Shown: positions 8,132 through 16,906, numbered from the stretch's first letter. The stretch is 64,000 bases of DNA from Bacteroidales bacterium (GCA_017962445.1 JAGCVI010000020.1:1-64000); one strand, 5' to 3'. Notes: generated from the letters alone by a model not told the origin. Made by a program: numbers and translations.

Positions 8132-9994
8132 TTACATTATCCCTAAGAGTTTCTGGAAGGATGTGAGGGACTCTAGGACGTTGGTCTTGACGTGGATGAA
8201 CTCGTCGATGCCGTAGCCTTTGTAGGTCTCGACCATCTCTTTGGGGAATCCTGCGAGGACGATGGATTTCACTTTGCCCTTGAGAAGTTTGCAGGCTGTC
8301 TCGGTGATTTCGGCATATTCGTCGTCGGAGGAGCAGAGCACCACGATGTCGGCCTTGGCGTCGAGGGCGGCCTTCACGCCTTCCTCAGCTGTGGCGAAGC
8401 CGTTGTTGTCCATAATCTCGTAGCCGGCAACACCGAAGAAGTTGGTTGCGAAACCGGAACGGGCGCGACGCATGGCGAGGTTGCCATAGGTGAGCAGGAA
8501 CACCTTGGGGCGGATGCCCGACTTCTCGGTGGCGAGACGCAGATGCTCGAAGGCTTCGGCACCGCGGTAGGGGGTGATAGTCTTCACTTCGTCGCCCTTC
8601 TGGCAATTGCAGCAGCAGTGGCTCTGCTCGGCGATTTCGTTGCCCATCTTCTCGATAAGGTTGGGGTACTGGTTGGTGCCGATAATGGTTGTTTTGCGTG
8701 TGGCGATGTCCATGTCGCGCTGCTGGGCGGTCTTGGCTATCTCGTCCTGGACATAACCCTGGCGGATGGCTGCGGCGAAGCCGTCTTTCTCCTCAACGGC
8801 CATGAAGTATTGCCAAGCGTACTGTGCTATGGAGTCGGTGATGTTCTCGATGTAGTAGCTGCCGGCGGCGGGGTCGACAATCTTGTCGAGATAGGACTCC
8901 TCCTTAAGCAGGAGCTGCTGGTTGCGGGCGATACGATAGCTGAAGTCGTCGGCATCCTTGTAAGCCACGTTGAAGGGCATGACAGATATGGAGTCGGCAC
9001 CGGCGATGGCGGCGCTCATGGTCTCGGTGGTGGTGCGCAGCATGTTGACATAGGGGTCAAAGATAGATTTGTTCCATGTCGACGAAGTGGCGTTGATGAA
9101 AGCCTTGCAAGCGCATTCACACGAAGGCTTGTATTGTTCGACGATTTTGCTCCACAGCATGCGTGCGGCGCGGATTTTGGCAATCTCCATGAAGTAGTTG
9201 CCGCCGATGGCGAAGTTGAAGATGATGTTCTTGGCAACAGCGGTGGCATCGTATCCGCGATCGGAGAGCTTGGCCATCAGTTCGTTGGCGGCAGCAAGCG
9301 AAAAACCGAGCTCCTGAACGATGTTTGAGCCGGCGTTGTTGAAGAGGCTGCCGTTGACGGAGAGCACGCGGAAAGCGGGGAGGTTTTGCTTGGCGTAGTC
9401 AAGCAGTTCGATGGCTTCCTTGTAGTCGCCGTCCTCACCGTTCTTGAATGCACCGTGGGTCAGTGCATGTTTGAACATGTCAAAATTTACGCTACCCTTG
9501 ATCTGAGTGGTGTCGAAACCGTTTTTGCGTGCCACGTCGACAAACATCTTGAGGGTTTCGAGATAATTCTTCGAGCAGTTGAAATGGATGGCTACGGCGG
9601 GCAGATAGATATCCTTTAGGAGGGTAGCCATCTGTTCCTCATTCTCAATGGCTTTGGCGCAGAAGCCGAGAGCCGTTGCACCGCGCTTGACAGCGTCGAG
9701 GGCAAAGGTATTAGCCTTGACGGGGTCTTTCTCGCGGATATCCTGGCGAATATCCCAGACGTTGCCGTCGATTTGTTTGCCACGTGTGAAGGGGAATTGA
9801 TCGGGGTTGGAGTCCAAATACTCAATATTCTGAAGGTCCTCGGCGCGGTAGTAGGGCTTCACCTTGAAGCCTTCGATGGTTTTCCAAACGAGTTTTTTCT
9901 CATAATCGGCACCTTTAAGGTCCTTGTTGATGACTTCTTCCCATTTTTCGGTTGATACCGGTGGGAATTCAGCGAACAATTTGTTGTCTTCCAT
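8132..9994 (-). CDS. mutA: Methylmalonyl-CoA mutase small subunit
   Basis: The 620-residue protein matches the small subunit of heterodimeric methylmalonyl-CoA mutase along its full length, from the N-terminal arm (FPPVSTEKWEEVINKDLKG) through the TIM barrel to the Rossmann-like C-terminal domain. That last domain lacks the cobalamin-binding DxHxxG motif (the equivalent stretch reads GNLAMRRARSGF), as expected for the non-catalytic subunit. With MutB it interconverts succinyl-CoA and methylmalonyl-CoA in propionate metabolism. mutB normally follows directly, but here mutA is followed by a terminator and lptG, and preceded by a DUF4159 gene, so mutB must lie outside the window. A TATCTTTG box is 37 bp upstream. 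No cobalamin riboswitch is visible in the short leader. Confidence 0.95.
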   Translation of the reverse strand: MEDNKLFAEFPPVSTEKWEEVINKDLKGADYEKKLVWKTIEGFKVKPYYRAEDLQNIEYLDSNPDQFPFTRGKQIDGNVWDIRQDIREKDPVKANTFALDAVKRGATALGFCAKAIENEEQMATLLKDIYLPAVAIHFNCSKNYLETLKMFVDVARKNGFDTTQIKGSVNFDMFKHALTHGAFKNGEDGDYKEAIELLDYAKQNLPAFRVLSVNGSLFNNAGSNIVQELGFSLAAANELMAKLSDRGYDATAVAKNIIFNFAIGGNYFMEIAKIRAARMLWSKIVEQYKPSCECACKAFINATSSTWNKSIFDPYVNMLRTTTETMSAAIAGADSISVMPFNVAYKDADDFSYRIARNQQLLLKEESYLDKIVDPAAGSYYIENITDSIAQYAWQYFMAVEEKDGFAAAIRQGYVQDEIAKTAQQRDMDIATRKTTIIGTNQYPNLIEKMGNEIAEQSHCCCNCQKGDEVKTITPYRGAEAFEHLRLATEKSGIRPKVFLLTYGNLAMRRARSGFATNFFGVAGYEIMDNNGFATAEEGVKAALDAKADIVVLCSSDDEYAEITETACKLLKGKVKSIVLAGFPKEMVETYKGYGIDEFIHVKTNVLESLTSFQKLLGIM

Positions 9995-10030
9995 TATCTT
10001 ATATGTATTTTGATTTCATCTGTAAAAATA

Positions 10031-10038
10031 CAAAGATA
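10031..10038 (-). promoter_or_regulatory. Probable mutA promoter (-7 element)
   Basis: The minus strand reads TATCTTTG, an exact TAnnTTTG match, 37 bp upstream of the mutA ATG. The implied leader is about 30 nt, too short for a cobalamin riboswitch. Confidence 0.6.
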
Positions 10039-10104
10039 CTAATAAAAATGGAATGTTGGTACAAAAATATGAAAAAAAAGCTGTTATAGAGCAAAGGAAA
10101 CTAT

Positions 10105-10131
10105 GGTCTTGCCTTTCTTGAAGGCAAGACC
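10105..10131 (-). terminator. Strong hairpin, possible terminator after the DUF4159 gene
   Basis: A perfect 11-bp stem (GGTCTTGCCTT/AAGGCAAGACC) with a 5-nt loop lies in the 227-bp gap between the DUF4159 gene and mutA. The following minus-strand sequence (ATAGTTTCC) is a poor T tract, so termination is uncertain. A second possible stem, GACCCCA (10147-10153) with TGGGGTC (10182-10188), lies between it and the gene. Nothing else is recognised in this gap apart from the mutA promoter. Confidence 0.5.
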
Positions 10132-10221
10132 TAAGGCTATAGAGGTGACCCCATGTTTTGTGGATTGGAAGTTTCCCTGTGTGGGGTCGACAATGCTGTG
10201 TGCGAGAAGGAAAGAGGGAAC

Positions 10222-10881
10222 TTAATTGGAGAAGGCGTAACGGACGATGTTTTCGCCCATTTTGAAGGCTTTGAGCCGTGTCTCCTGTGAGTCGTTGTGC
10301 ACATCCTGATCTTCCCAGCCGTCGCCGAGGTCGCATTCCCATGTGAAGAAACAGACAAGCCGTCCTTCCCAGATTAGGCCGAAGCCTTTGGGCGGCTTGT
10401 TGTCGTGTTCGTGTATCTTGGGCAGACCATTTGGGAAGTCGTATTTTTGGTGATAGATGGGGTGCGAGAAAGGCAGCTCGACAAACTCAAGTTCGGGGAA
10501 GACTTTCTTCATTTGAGGCACTATAAAATCGCGTAGGCCGTAATTGTCGTCGATATGGAGAAAACCACCGCCTATCAGGTAATTGCGCAGGTTCTGAGCC
10601 TCTTGCGAAGAGAACACCACATTGCCGTGACCGGTTATGTGGAGGAAAGGATAGTTGAATATCTCGCTGCTGCCCACGTCGACAGTTGCGTAGTTGGGGT
10701 CGAGATTCATGTGGGCGTCGGCGTTGCAGAAGGCAATGAGGTTGGTCAGCGAGGTAGGGTTGGCGTACCAGTCCCCGCCGCCTCCATATTTGAGCAATGC
10801 TATCTGTGTCCGGGTCTGGGCTGTTGAAAACTGAATGCTGAAAACAGATAAAGCTATTAGCAGGAATAGGGTTCTTTTCAT
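10222..10881 (-). CDS. DUF4159 domain exported protein
   Basis: The 219-residue product has a signal peptide ending in STAQ and then a single DUF4159 domain. Visible landmarks are IALLKYGGGGDWYANPTSL, the stretch FLHITGHGNVVFSSQEAQNLR, GGFLHIDDNYG, the histidine-rich segment SHPIYHQKYDFP, and a conserved region ending EGRLVCFFTWECDLGDGWED. This domain resembles class I glutamine-amidotransferase-like folds, and its enzymatic role is not established. It starts 6 bp after rsmE and is likely co-transcribed with it. Confidence 0.88.
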   Translation of the reverse strand: MKRTLFLLIALSVFSIQFSTAQTRTQIALLKYGGGGDWYANPTSLTNLIAFCNADAHMNLDPNYATVDVGSSEIFNYPFLHITGHGNVVFSSQEAQNLRNYLIGGGFLHIDDNYGLRDFIVPQMKKVFPELEFVELPFSHPIYHQKYDFPNGLPKIHEHDNKPPKGFGLIWEGRLVCFFTWECDLGDGWEDQDVHNDSQETRLKAFKMGENIVRYAFSN

Positions 10882-10887
10882 TGCGTA

Positions 10888-11586
10888 TTAGTTTGACAGG
10901 TTGAGGAATGCTGCCGCTGCGAGAGCGGCGGTTTCGGTGCGCAATCTGCAGGGGCCGAGAGTGACAGGAACGAATCCGGCTGATAGTGCCGCAGTGACTT
11001 CATCGGGGCTGAAATCGCCTTCAGGGCCTATGAGTATCAATGCATCAGAGCCAGGGGTGTAGGCTTGGCGCAATGGTGTGCGATGGTCGCCGTCGCAATA
11101 GGCTATAAAACGCTGGCCGTCGAACGGCTGAGCAATGAGGTCTGCGAGTGGAGTGGGAGGGTTCAGTGTCGGCATGTAAGCTTTGAGCGACTGCTTCATG
11201 GCACTCAAGGCTATCTTCTCAAGACGTTCTGTTTTCAGTACTGAGCGTTCTGAATGGTCACATATTATGGGAGTTATGATGTCGACACCGAGTTCTATGG
11301 CTTTCTCGACAAACCATTCGAGACGAGCGGTGTTCTTGGTCGGGGCCACGGCGATATGCAGCCTGAAATTGCGTTTGCCGTAGTCGTGCATACGTTCTAT
11401 GACAGCCACGGTGCAGCTTTTTGGGTTGTCGTCGACGATGCGGCAGCGGCATAGCGTTCCGCAGCCGTCGGTGACGGAAATCTCGTCATCCACCCCCATT
11501 CTAAGTACGCGGATGCAGTGTTTCGATTCGTTTTCGTCGAGCGTGTAAATGTCTGACTCTATGTTTTCTGCAAAGAATAGCTGCAT
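10888..11586 (-). CDS. rsmE: 16S rRNA (uracil(1498)-N3)-methyltransferase
   Basis: This SPOUT-family enzyme methylates U1498 of 16S rRNA with S-adenosylmethionine. The trefoil-knot cofactor site is visible as LIGPEGDFSPDE (185-196) and LGPCRLRTETA (210-220), and a small PUA-like domain precedes it. The open frame extends upstream to 11724, but the ATG at 11586 gives MQLFFAENI, the normal RsmE start, and a TACTTTTG box at 11618-11611 lies just before it. From that start the protein is 232 residues, the usual size. It leads a two-gene operon with the DUF4159 gene and is divergent from the large gene at 11729. Confidence 0.94.
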   Translation of the reverse strand: MQLFFAENIESDIYTLDENESKHCIRVLRMGVDDEISVTDGCGTLCRCRIVDDNPKSCTVAVIERMHDYGKRNFRLHIAVAPTKNTARLEWFVEKAIELGVDIITPIICDHSERSVLKTERLEKIALSAMKQSLKAYMPTLNPPTPLADLIAQPFDGQRFIAYCDGDHRTPLRQAYTPGSDALILIGPEGDFSPDEVTAALSAGFVPVTLGPCRLRTETAALAAAAFLNLSN

Positions 11587-11610
11587 ATAACGGCACTGTT
11601 TTTCGGTCAA

Positions 11611-11618
11611 CAAAAGTA
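11611..11618 (-). promoter_or_regulatory. Probable rsmE promoter (-7 element)
   Basis: The minus strand reads TACTTTTG, an exact TAnnTTTG match, 25 bp upstream of the chosen rsmE ATG. This also argues against the longer reading frame that starts at 11724. Confidence 0.55.
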
Positions 11619-11728
11619 CGAAAAAAATGAAGAGTGGATTCTGAAAAATGAAAAATGCAGATGAAACGATGTACTTTTTTTGTTGATTTCGCGTTGTAAT
11701 ACAATCAGAAAAAAAGATAAACATAGAT

Positions 11729-14700
11729 ATGAAGTTAAAGTCATTGATTATTACGTTGTGTGCCTGTCTGGCAATGAACGGAGTGTGGGCGCAGAAGGGG
11801 AAGGTGACTGAGTTCAGCAGGGAGAACTTGCCGTCGGAGATGCTTTCCTATCTTGACCAGGCTACCAGCGACAAGGACAAGAAGGCAGAGAATGCTGCCT
11901 TGATAGGTAAGTTCACAAAAGTCTACGAACAGCTCGGCGTTGAGCTGCAGGGCCGTGTGACAGGTGTCAGCAACGTTGTCTTGAAACTGAAAGTCAGGCA
12001 GCTGCCTGATGTGTTCAATTTCATTGAGACATTGAACCTTGTCTACAACAAAGGTGGTGACAAAGACAATTTCGAGCAGTGGATAGCCAGTATTGAGTAC
12101 ATTCAGAGCAGAAACAAGAAAATCAAGGACTTTACAGATTTTATAGAATTCTCGTCACTTTTGGTTAAGGACCGTACTCTTAGTACTTCGCGTTCATGCA
12201 CATGGCAGGCCCAGCCCGGCACCACGTTCAGACTGAAGCAGGAAGGTAGCGACATAAACATTTATTTCGACAAGCCGATGGAGCTGTACTATAGCAGCGA
12301 CAAGGACAACGGCACCATCTATGGCACGAAAGGAGTGTATCACTATTTTGACAGCAAGTGGAACGGCGACGGCGGCCGCCTGAACTGGGATCGAACGGGC
12401 ATACCCACGACGGCATGCTGGGCAACGCTGTCGAGATACGAGGCGGTGACCAAATTCCCGAAATTCATCGCCGATTCGGTGCAGTTCACCAACACCGCCT
12501 ATTTCAGCAAGCCCATATACGGCAGGGTGGAAGAGGCCCTGTCGGCAAAGATGGAGCCGGAGAAATACAGCTTCCCGAAGTTCCGTTCATATCAGAAGGA
12601 TTTCAGAATGAAGGATATACTCCCTGGTGTAGACTACAGCGGCAGTTTTATGATGAATGGTTCGAAATTCATTACGTCCGACACAAAGAACCCCGCCACG
12701 CTTATATTCTACCGCGATGGAAGTCCCTTTATCACGGTCAACTCGGTGAAGTTCACCATCACGAGTAATAAGGTGGTGTCTGAGAATGCTGCGGTTAAGA
12801 TATACATTGACGGAGACTCGATATGCAATAACGGTATCACGGTACGCTACCTTGCAAGTGAGAAACAGGTGAACCTTATTAACGACTCAAAACGCAACTT
12901 CTACAGCCCCTATTCAAACTCATACCACAACCTGGACATGTACTGTGAGTCAATAGTGTGGAACATGAGCAGCGACAAGCTTGATTTCTCGATGCTTGGA
13001 CAGTCTGGTGACCAGAATTTCTCTACTTTTGAGTCGAATAGCTACTATTCAGAACGGAAATTCAGAGAGATACAAGGCATTGACCAAATCAACCCGGTCA
13101 TACGTGTGTATAGATACATGAAATCGCGTGGCATGGTCTACGACTTCTATATGGATGAGTTTGCGCAGGCCATCAAGATGGACATCATGCAGGCCAAATC
13201 GATGATTCACACGCTGGCACGCTCGGGTCTGGTCTCATACAACGAGGCGCAGGGACGAGTCTATGTCAACGACAAGCTGGTGGACTACGCCAAAGCCAGC
13301 GCGAAGAGCCATGACTATGACTACGATGCCATTGTGCTGGAATCTTCGACCACGAAAAAGAACGCCGAACTCGACCTGAAATCGTATGCCTTGAACATGC
13401 ACGGCGTTGAGAAGTTTGTGCTCAGCGACAGTCAGCAGGTGGCCATCTATCCCAATCAGGGCGAGCTGGTAGTGAGGAAGAACCGCGACATCAACTTCAA
13501 CGGTCGCATCAATGCAGGGCGCTTCATCTTCTATGCCACCAACGCCACGTTCATGTACAGCGATTTCAAGCTGGACCTGCCGCAGGTGGATTCTATGATT
13601 TTCTATGTCACACAGTTCAACAACCCTCAGGAGGAGCATATTGTATACACACCGCTGCACAACCTGACAGGTCATCTGCAGATTGACCAGAATGACAACC
13701 ATAGTGGCCTGAAGAAGGTTGACGAGCAATACCCGATTTTTACCAGTTTGAAAGACAGCTATGTCTATTATGACAGGAAAGACATCCACAACGGAGCGTA
13801 CATTCGTGACAAGTTCTACTATACGATACATCCCTTTGTGGTGAAGAATATGGTCAATTTTGTCACCGACAGCCTGAGTTTCAACGGAGTGTTGACATCG
13901 GCGGGAATATTCCCCGACATCACGGAGCCACTCAAGGTGCAGCCCGACTATTCGCTTGGCTTCGTGACCCGCACACCGCGTGGTGGATATGACGCATACG
14001 GCGGCAAAGGCCACTTTACAAGCAAGATAGATTTGAGCTATAGAGGCTTCCGTGCACAGGGTCAGGTCGATTACCTGACGTCGGTGATACAATCGAAGAC
14101 CATCTATTTCATGCCCGACTCCATGGTGGCTGTCAGCGACACCTTCTATGTCAAGGAACAGGGCGGTTTCCCCGATGTACGCAATGGACGTGCCATGCAA
14201 CGTTGGTATCCGTATGCTGACTCGATGCGTGTGGCACAGCTTCAGAACGGGCCGCAGTTCAAGATGTACCACAACGATGCATTATTGGCAGGACATATGG
14301 TTTTGAAGCCTGGTGGAGCAACGGCATCGGGCACTGTGACCATCAAGGAAGGAACCCTCGAGTCGAAGCTTTTTGCATTGCAGCCCAAGGAAATGCGTAG
14401 CAATGTCACTGCCTTCACACTACGTTCAGACAAACACAACAACATAGCGTTCTACGCTACCGACATGAAGTCGCATGTGGATTACACGAAACGCCGTGCC
14501 GACTTTGTTGCCAACGCCGAGTTAGGCCGCACACAGCTTCCGTTGCTGCAGTATGCCGCTTATGTCGACAAGTTCTCGTGGGAGATGGACAAGAAAGAAC
14601 TTGACCTGATAAACAGCAAGAGCGAGAGCAGCCAGGGTCTTGAGGGCCTTACGCTGCGTGAACGCTTTGCCCGCAAGGACCAGCCTGGCGCTTTGTTTGT

Positions 14701-16291
14701 CTCGACCGACCCGACAAAGGACAGCCTCAATTTCCATGCCGTGCGTTCGACCTACCTCTATGACGACGGCCAGCTAACATGCCGTCAGGTATTCACTGTC
14801 AATTGCGCCGATGCCGTCATTGCACCGGGAGGAGACACCCTGCATATTCGTCGTGGAGGAGCCATCGACCTGATGAAGAAATCGCAGATTCTTGCCAACC
14901 GCGACAAACGCTACCATCTGGTGTATGATGCCGACGTGATACTTGACGGTGCACGCAAATACAGCGCCAAGGGCTACATAGACTACGTGGATGTCGACAA
15001 TAAGAAACAGAAGATATACCTGACTGAGATAGCTCCCGATAATCGGGGTGTCAGTATCGGTAAGGGCTTTGTTTCAGACAGCGCCAATTTCACGCTTAAC
15101 AGCGCATTCGGTTTTGCCGGCAACGTGCGTGTTGAGGCCGACAAGGAGTTTTACTACTTCGACGGCGGTGTGCGCCTGTTGCACAAGTGTGCCACCAGTG
15201 CCGACCTCGGTCTGCTGGCTTACGCAAGCTATCTTGACCCCAAGCAGATACTTGTCGCAGTGCCTGAGATTCCCACCGACTGGAAAGGCAACAGAATCAC
15301 TGCCTCAATACTCTTCAACCGAGCTGACATGAAGCCGCATGCAGCCTTCCTGACCAAGGAGCGTGCCGCCGACAACGAACTGATGAGCGCACACGGATAC
15401 GTGACGTTCGACAACGACAGCAAAGAGTACATGATAAGCTCGGCTGAGAAAATCAGAGATCCGCAGAATGTTATTGACCGCTACCTGACGCTTAACACGC
15501 AGACATGTGAGATGACTGCCGAAGGCCCGATAGACTTCCAGGTGCGTCAAAACCATGTGCGCCTGTTCTGCTATGGTATGGCACAGATGGGTGGCCGCAA
15601 TGAGGACGATATTGAATTGAACAGCGTCCTGGGCTTCACTTTCCCAATAGATGAGAAGGTGCTTGGAACCATGGCACAGCTTATTGGCGACGACCTGCGC
15701 CTCTCACCTTCACAGCCTGGCAACGAAGTTACCCGACACGCAATGACATACTATATGGGAGCAGAACGCGGTGCCGAGGCATATAGCAACTACGTCAGCA
15801 CTGGATTCTACGATAAGATGCCGTCGGAATATGAAAGTACCATATTAATAGAAGGAATAGATTGGGAGTATTCGCCTGTTCTTGGCTACCATTACGACGG
15901 TGTCGCGTCGCTGGCTATGGTCGGTTCCAAGCAGCTGCACCTTGACACGCGTATCAAAGCCCAGCTATACCGCAGGGGCAATAGCTGCAACTTGATACTC
16001 TATATACAGGTGGCAGCTGACCACTGGTACTATTTCAACTATGAGTTCAACAGCCAGCAGATGCTCATACAGAGCAACGTCGGTGAGTGGGTAGACATGA
16101 TCAAGGCTTTGCCAGCCGACAAGCGTCGCACCAGCGGCAAGGGTGATGTGGGAGACTACCGCTACCGTATCAGTCCCAGCCGCACCGAAGTCCCCAACTT
16201 CCTGCTGCGCATGGGAGGCAATGCTGAGACAGAGGATGATCCTGGTGATTACGACGTTGATGATGAAGATGTTATCGAAGGCGATGACTAA
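11729..16291 (+). CDS. Very large exported protein of unknown function
   Basis: The 1520-residue product has a clear signal peptide (MKLKSLIITLCACLAMNGVWA, then QK). The rest is almost all beta-strand-like sequence, with many alternating hydrophobic segments and recurring patterns such as FNGRINAGRF, KIDLSYRGFRAQG and SKTIYFMPDSM, suggesting a long repetitive beta structure. One helical exception spans about residues 455-520. It reads like a winged-helix segment (DEFAQAIKMDIMQAKS, then TLARSGLVSY, then GRVYVND), odd for an exported protein. The C-terminus is very acidic (DDEDVIEGDD) and does not look like a T9SS sorting domain. I do not recognise the family with certainty. A strong terminator follows, and the gene is monocistronic and divergent from rsmE. 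Confidence 0.9.
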   Translation: MKLKSLIITLCACLAMNGVWAQKGKVTEFSRENLPSEMLSYLDQATSDKDKKAENAALIGKFTKVYEQLGVELQGRVTGVSNVVLKLKVRQLPDVFNFIETLNLVYNKGGDKDNFEQWIASIEYIQSRNKKIKDFTDFIEFSSLLVKDRTLSTSRSCTWQAQPGTTFRLKQEGSDINIYFDKPMELYYSSDKDNGTIYGTKGVYHYFDSKWNGDGGRLNWDRTGIPTTACWATLSRYEAVTKFPKFIADSVQFTNTAYFSKPIYGRVEEALSAKMEPEKYSFPKFRSYQKDFRMKDILPGVDYSGSFMMNGSKFITSDTKNPATLIFYRDGSPFITVNSVKFTITSNKVVSENAAVKIYIDGDSICNNGITVRYLASEKQVNLINDSKRNFYSPYSNSYHNLDMYCESIVWNMSSDKLDFSMLGQSGDQNFSTFESNSYYSERKFREIQGIDQINPVIRVYRYMKSRGMVYDFYMDEFAQAIKMDIMQAKSMIHTLARSGLVSYNEAQGRVYVNDKLVDYAKASAKSHDYDYDAIVLESSTTKKNAELDLKSYALNMHGVEKFVLSDSQQVAIYPNQGELVVRKNRDINFNGRINAGRFIFYATNATFMYSDFKLDLPQVDSMIFYVTQFNNPQEEHIVYTPLHNLTGHLQIDQNDNHSGLKKVDEQYPIFTSLKDSYVYYDRKDIHNGAYIRDKFYYTIHPFVVKNMVNFVTDSLSFNGVLTSAGIFPDITEPLKVQPDYSLGFVTRTPRGGYDAYGGKGHFTSKIDLSYRGFRAQGQVDYLTSVIQSKTIYFMPDSMVAVSDTFYVKEQGGFPDVRNGRAMQRWYPYADSMRVAQLQNGPQFKMYHNDALLAGHMVLKPGGATASGTVTIKEGTLESKLFALQPKEMRSNVTAFTLRSDKHNNIAFYATDMKSHVDYTKRRADFVANAELGRTQLPLLQYAAYVDKFSWEMDKKELDLINSKSESSQGLEGLTLRERFARKDQPGALFVSTDPTKDSLNFHAVRSTYLYDDGQLTCRQVFTVNCADAVIAPGGDTLHIRRGGAIDLMKKSQILANRDKRYHLVYDADVILDGARKYSAKGYIDYVDVDNKKQKIYLTEIAPDNRGVSIGKGFVSDSANFTLNSAFGFAGNVRVEADKEFYYFDGGVRLLHKCATSADLGLLAYASYLDPKQILVAVPEIPTDWKGNRITASILFNRADMKPHAAFLTKERAADNELMSAHGYVTFDNDSKEYMISSAEKIRDPQNVIDRYLTLNTQTCEMTAEGPIDFQVRQNHVRLFCYGMAQMGGRNEDDIELNSVLGFTFPIDEKVLGTMAQLIGDDLRLSPSQPGNEVTRHAMTYYMGAERGAEAYSNYVSTGFYDKMPSEYESTILIEGIDWEYSPVLGYHYDGVASLAMVGSKQLHLDTRIKAQLYRRGNSCNLILYIQVAADHWYYFNYEFNSQQMLIQSNVGEWVDMIKALPADKRRTSGKGDVGDYRYRISPSRTEVPNFLLRMGGNAETEDDPGDYDVDDEDVIEGDD

Positions 16292-16315
16292 GCATTGTCT
16301 TGGTTCGTAATAGTA

Positions 16316-16366
16316 AAAAAACGTCCCGATTTTCTGGAATCAGAAGAATGATCGGGACGTTTTTCG
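16316..16366 (+). terminator. Rho-independent terminator of the 1520-residue protein gene
   Basis: The outer stem AAAACGTCCCGAT/ATCGGGACGTTTT encloses a second stem TTCTG/CAGAA (16332-16345), and a T run follows. It lies about 25 bp after the stop. Confidence 0.85.
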
Positions 16367-16462
16367 TTTGTATTTTGTCTTATGTTTCTGCTTTTTTATC
16401 GATTTGTTTTCTTTGATAATTAATGAATTATATTTGTGTTTTTCTAAAAAGATGAAAAATTT

Positions 16463-16493
16463 TTTGTGCATATCGGAAAAAGTAGTAATTTTG
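16463..16493 (+). promoter_or_regulatory. Promoter of the tRNA-Leu operon
   Basis: TTTG at 16463-16466, a 19-bp spacer and TAATTTTG at 16486-16493 make a full match to the Bacteroidota housekeeping promoter. The first tRNA begins 13 bp after the -7 element. This is the clearest promoter in the window. Confidence 0.85.
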
Positions 16494-16506
16494 CACCCGC
16501 TTTTGA

Positions 16507-16593
16507 GCCCAGGTGGTGGAATTGGTAGACACGCTACTTTGAGGGGGTAGTGCCGATTCAGGCGTGCAAGTTCAAGTCTTGTCCTGGGCACCA
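16507..16593 (+). tRNA. tRNA-Leu (anticodon GAG), CCA encoded
   Basis: The acceptor stem GCCCAGG/CCTGGGC pairs perfectly. The D arm reads GGTGGAATTGGTAGAC, the anticodon stem CTACT/GGTAG holds the loop TTGAGGG with anticodon GAG, a long variable arm (GCC/GGC) marks the leucine type, and the T stem GCAAG/CTTGT is intact around TTCAAGT. ACCA follows, so CCA is encoded. It is the first of two leucine tRNAs in one short operon. Confidence 0.95.
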
Positions 16594-16662
16594 AAATAAG
16601 GAATAGCTGACGACAACGATGCAAGTTCCTACATCAGATTCCAAGAGTAAGGAGTCCTACCA

Positions 16663-16747
<85 letters not shown>

Positions 16748-16750
16748 ATA

Positions 16751-16778
16751 AAGAAGGTTCGACGACCTTCTTTTTTTT
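16751..16778 (+). terminator. Rho-independent terminator of the tRNA-Leu operon
   Basis: The stem AAGAAGGT/ACCTTCTT with a 6-nt loop is followed by a run of T, 3 bp after the CCA end of the second tRNA. Confidence 0.9.
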
Positions 16779-16800
16779 GTGCCCGGAACAGGACTTGAAC
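16779..16800 (-). repeat. Inverted copy of a tRNA-Leu 3' end (tRNA remnant)
   Basis: Read on the minus strand, these 22 bases match the 3' end of the second tRNA (16724-16745) at 20 of 22 positions, from the last T-stem base before TTCAAGT to the first C of CCA. The two differences are T in place of A16734 and G in place of C16741. These are exactly the bases that would pair with A51 and C3 of that tRNA. Similarity stops upstream of the T loop, so this is a fragment, not a gene. As an inverted repeat it can also form a long stem enclosing the tRNA terminator. Confidence 0.75.
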
Positions 16801-16879
16801 AAGTCCCGGTATTCGCATGATTTAATTTGATTCTGCGGAGCTCATGGCCTTTGGCAGTCTCTGGCACTAGGCACCAAAG

Positions 16880-16906
16880 GAGAAACAGAGATGTTTCTCT
16901 TTTTTT
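16880..16906 (+). terminator. Plus-strand terminator-like hairpin with no gene before it
   Basis: The stem GAGAAAC/GTTTCTC (16880-16886 and 16893-16899) with loop AGAGAT is followed by TTTTTTT. On the plus strand nothing but the tRNA remnant lies between it and the tRNA terminator. It could be a backup terminator for the tRNA operon or the 3' end of a small RNA. The rest of 16801-16975 holds nothing else I recognise. Confidence 0.6.

Noticed and set aside
9995..10104. Cobalamin riboswitch upstream of mutA
   Set aside because: The leader implied by the promoter box is about 30 nt and no B12-box-like sequence is present.
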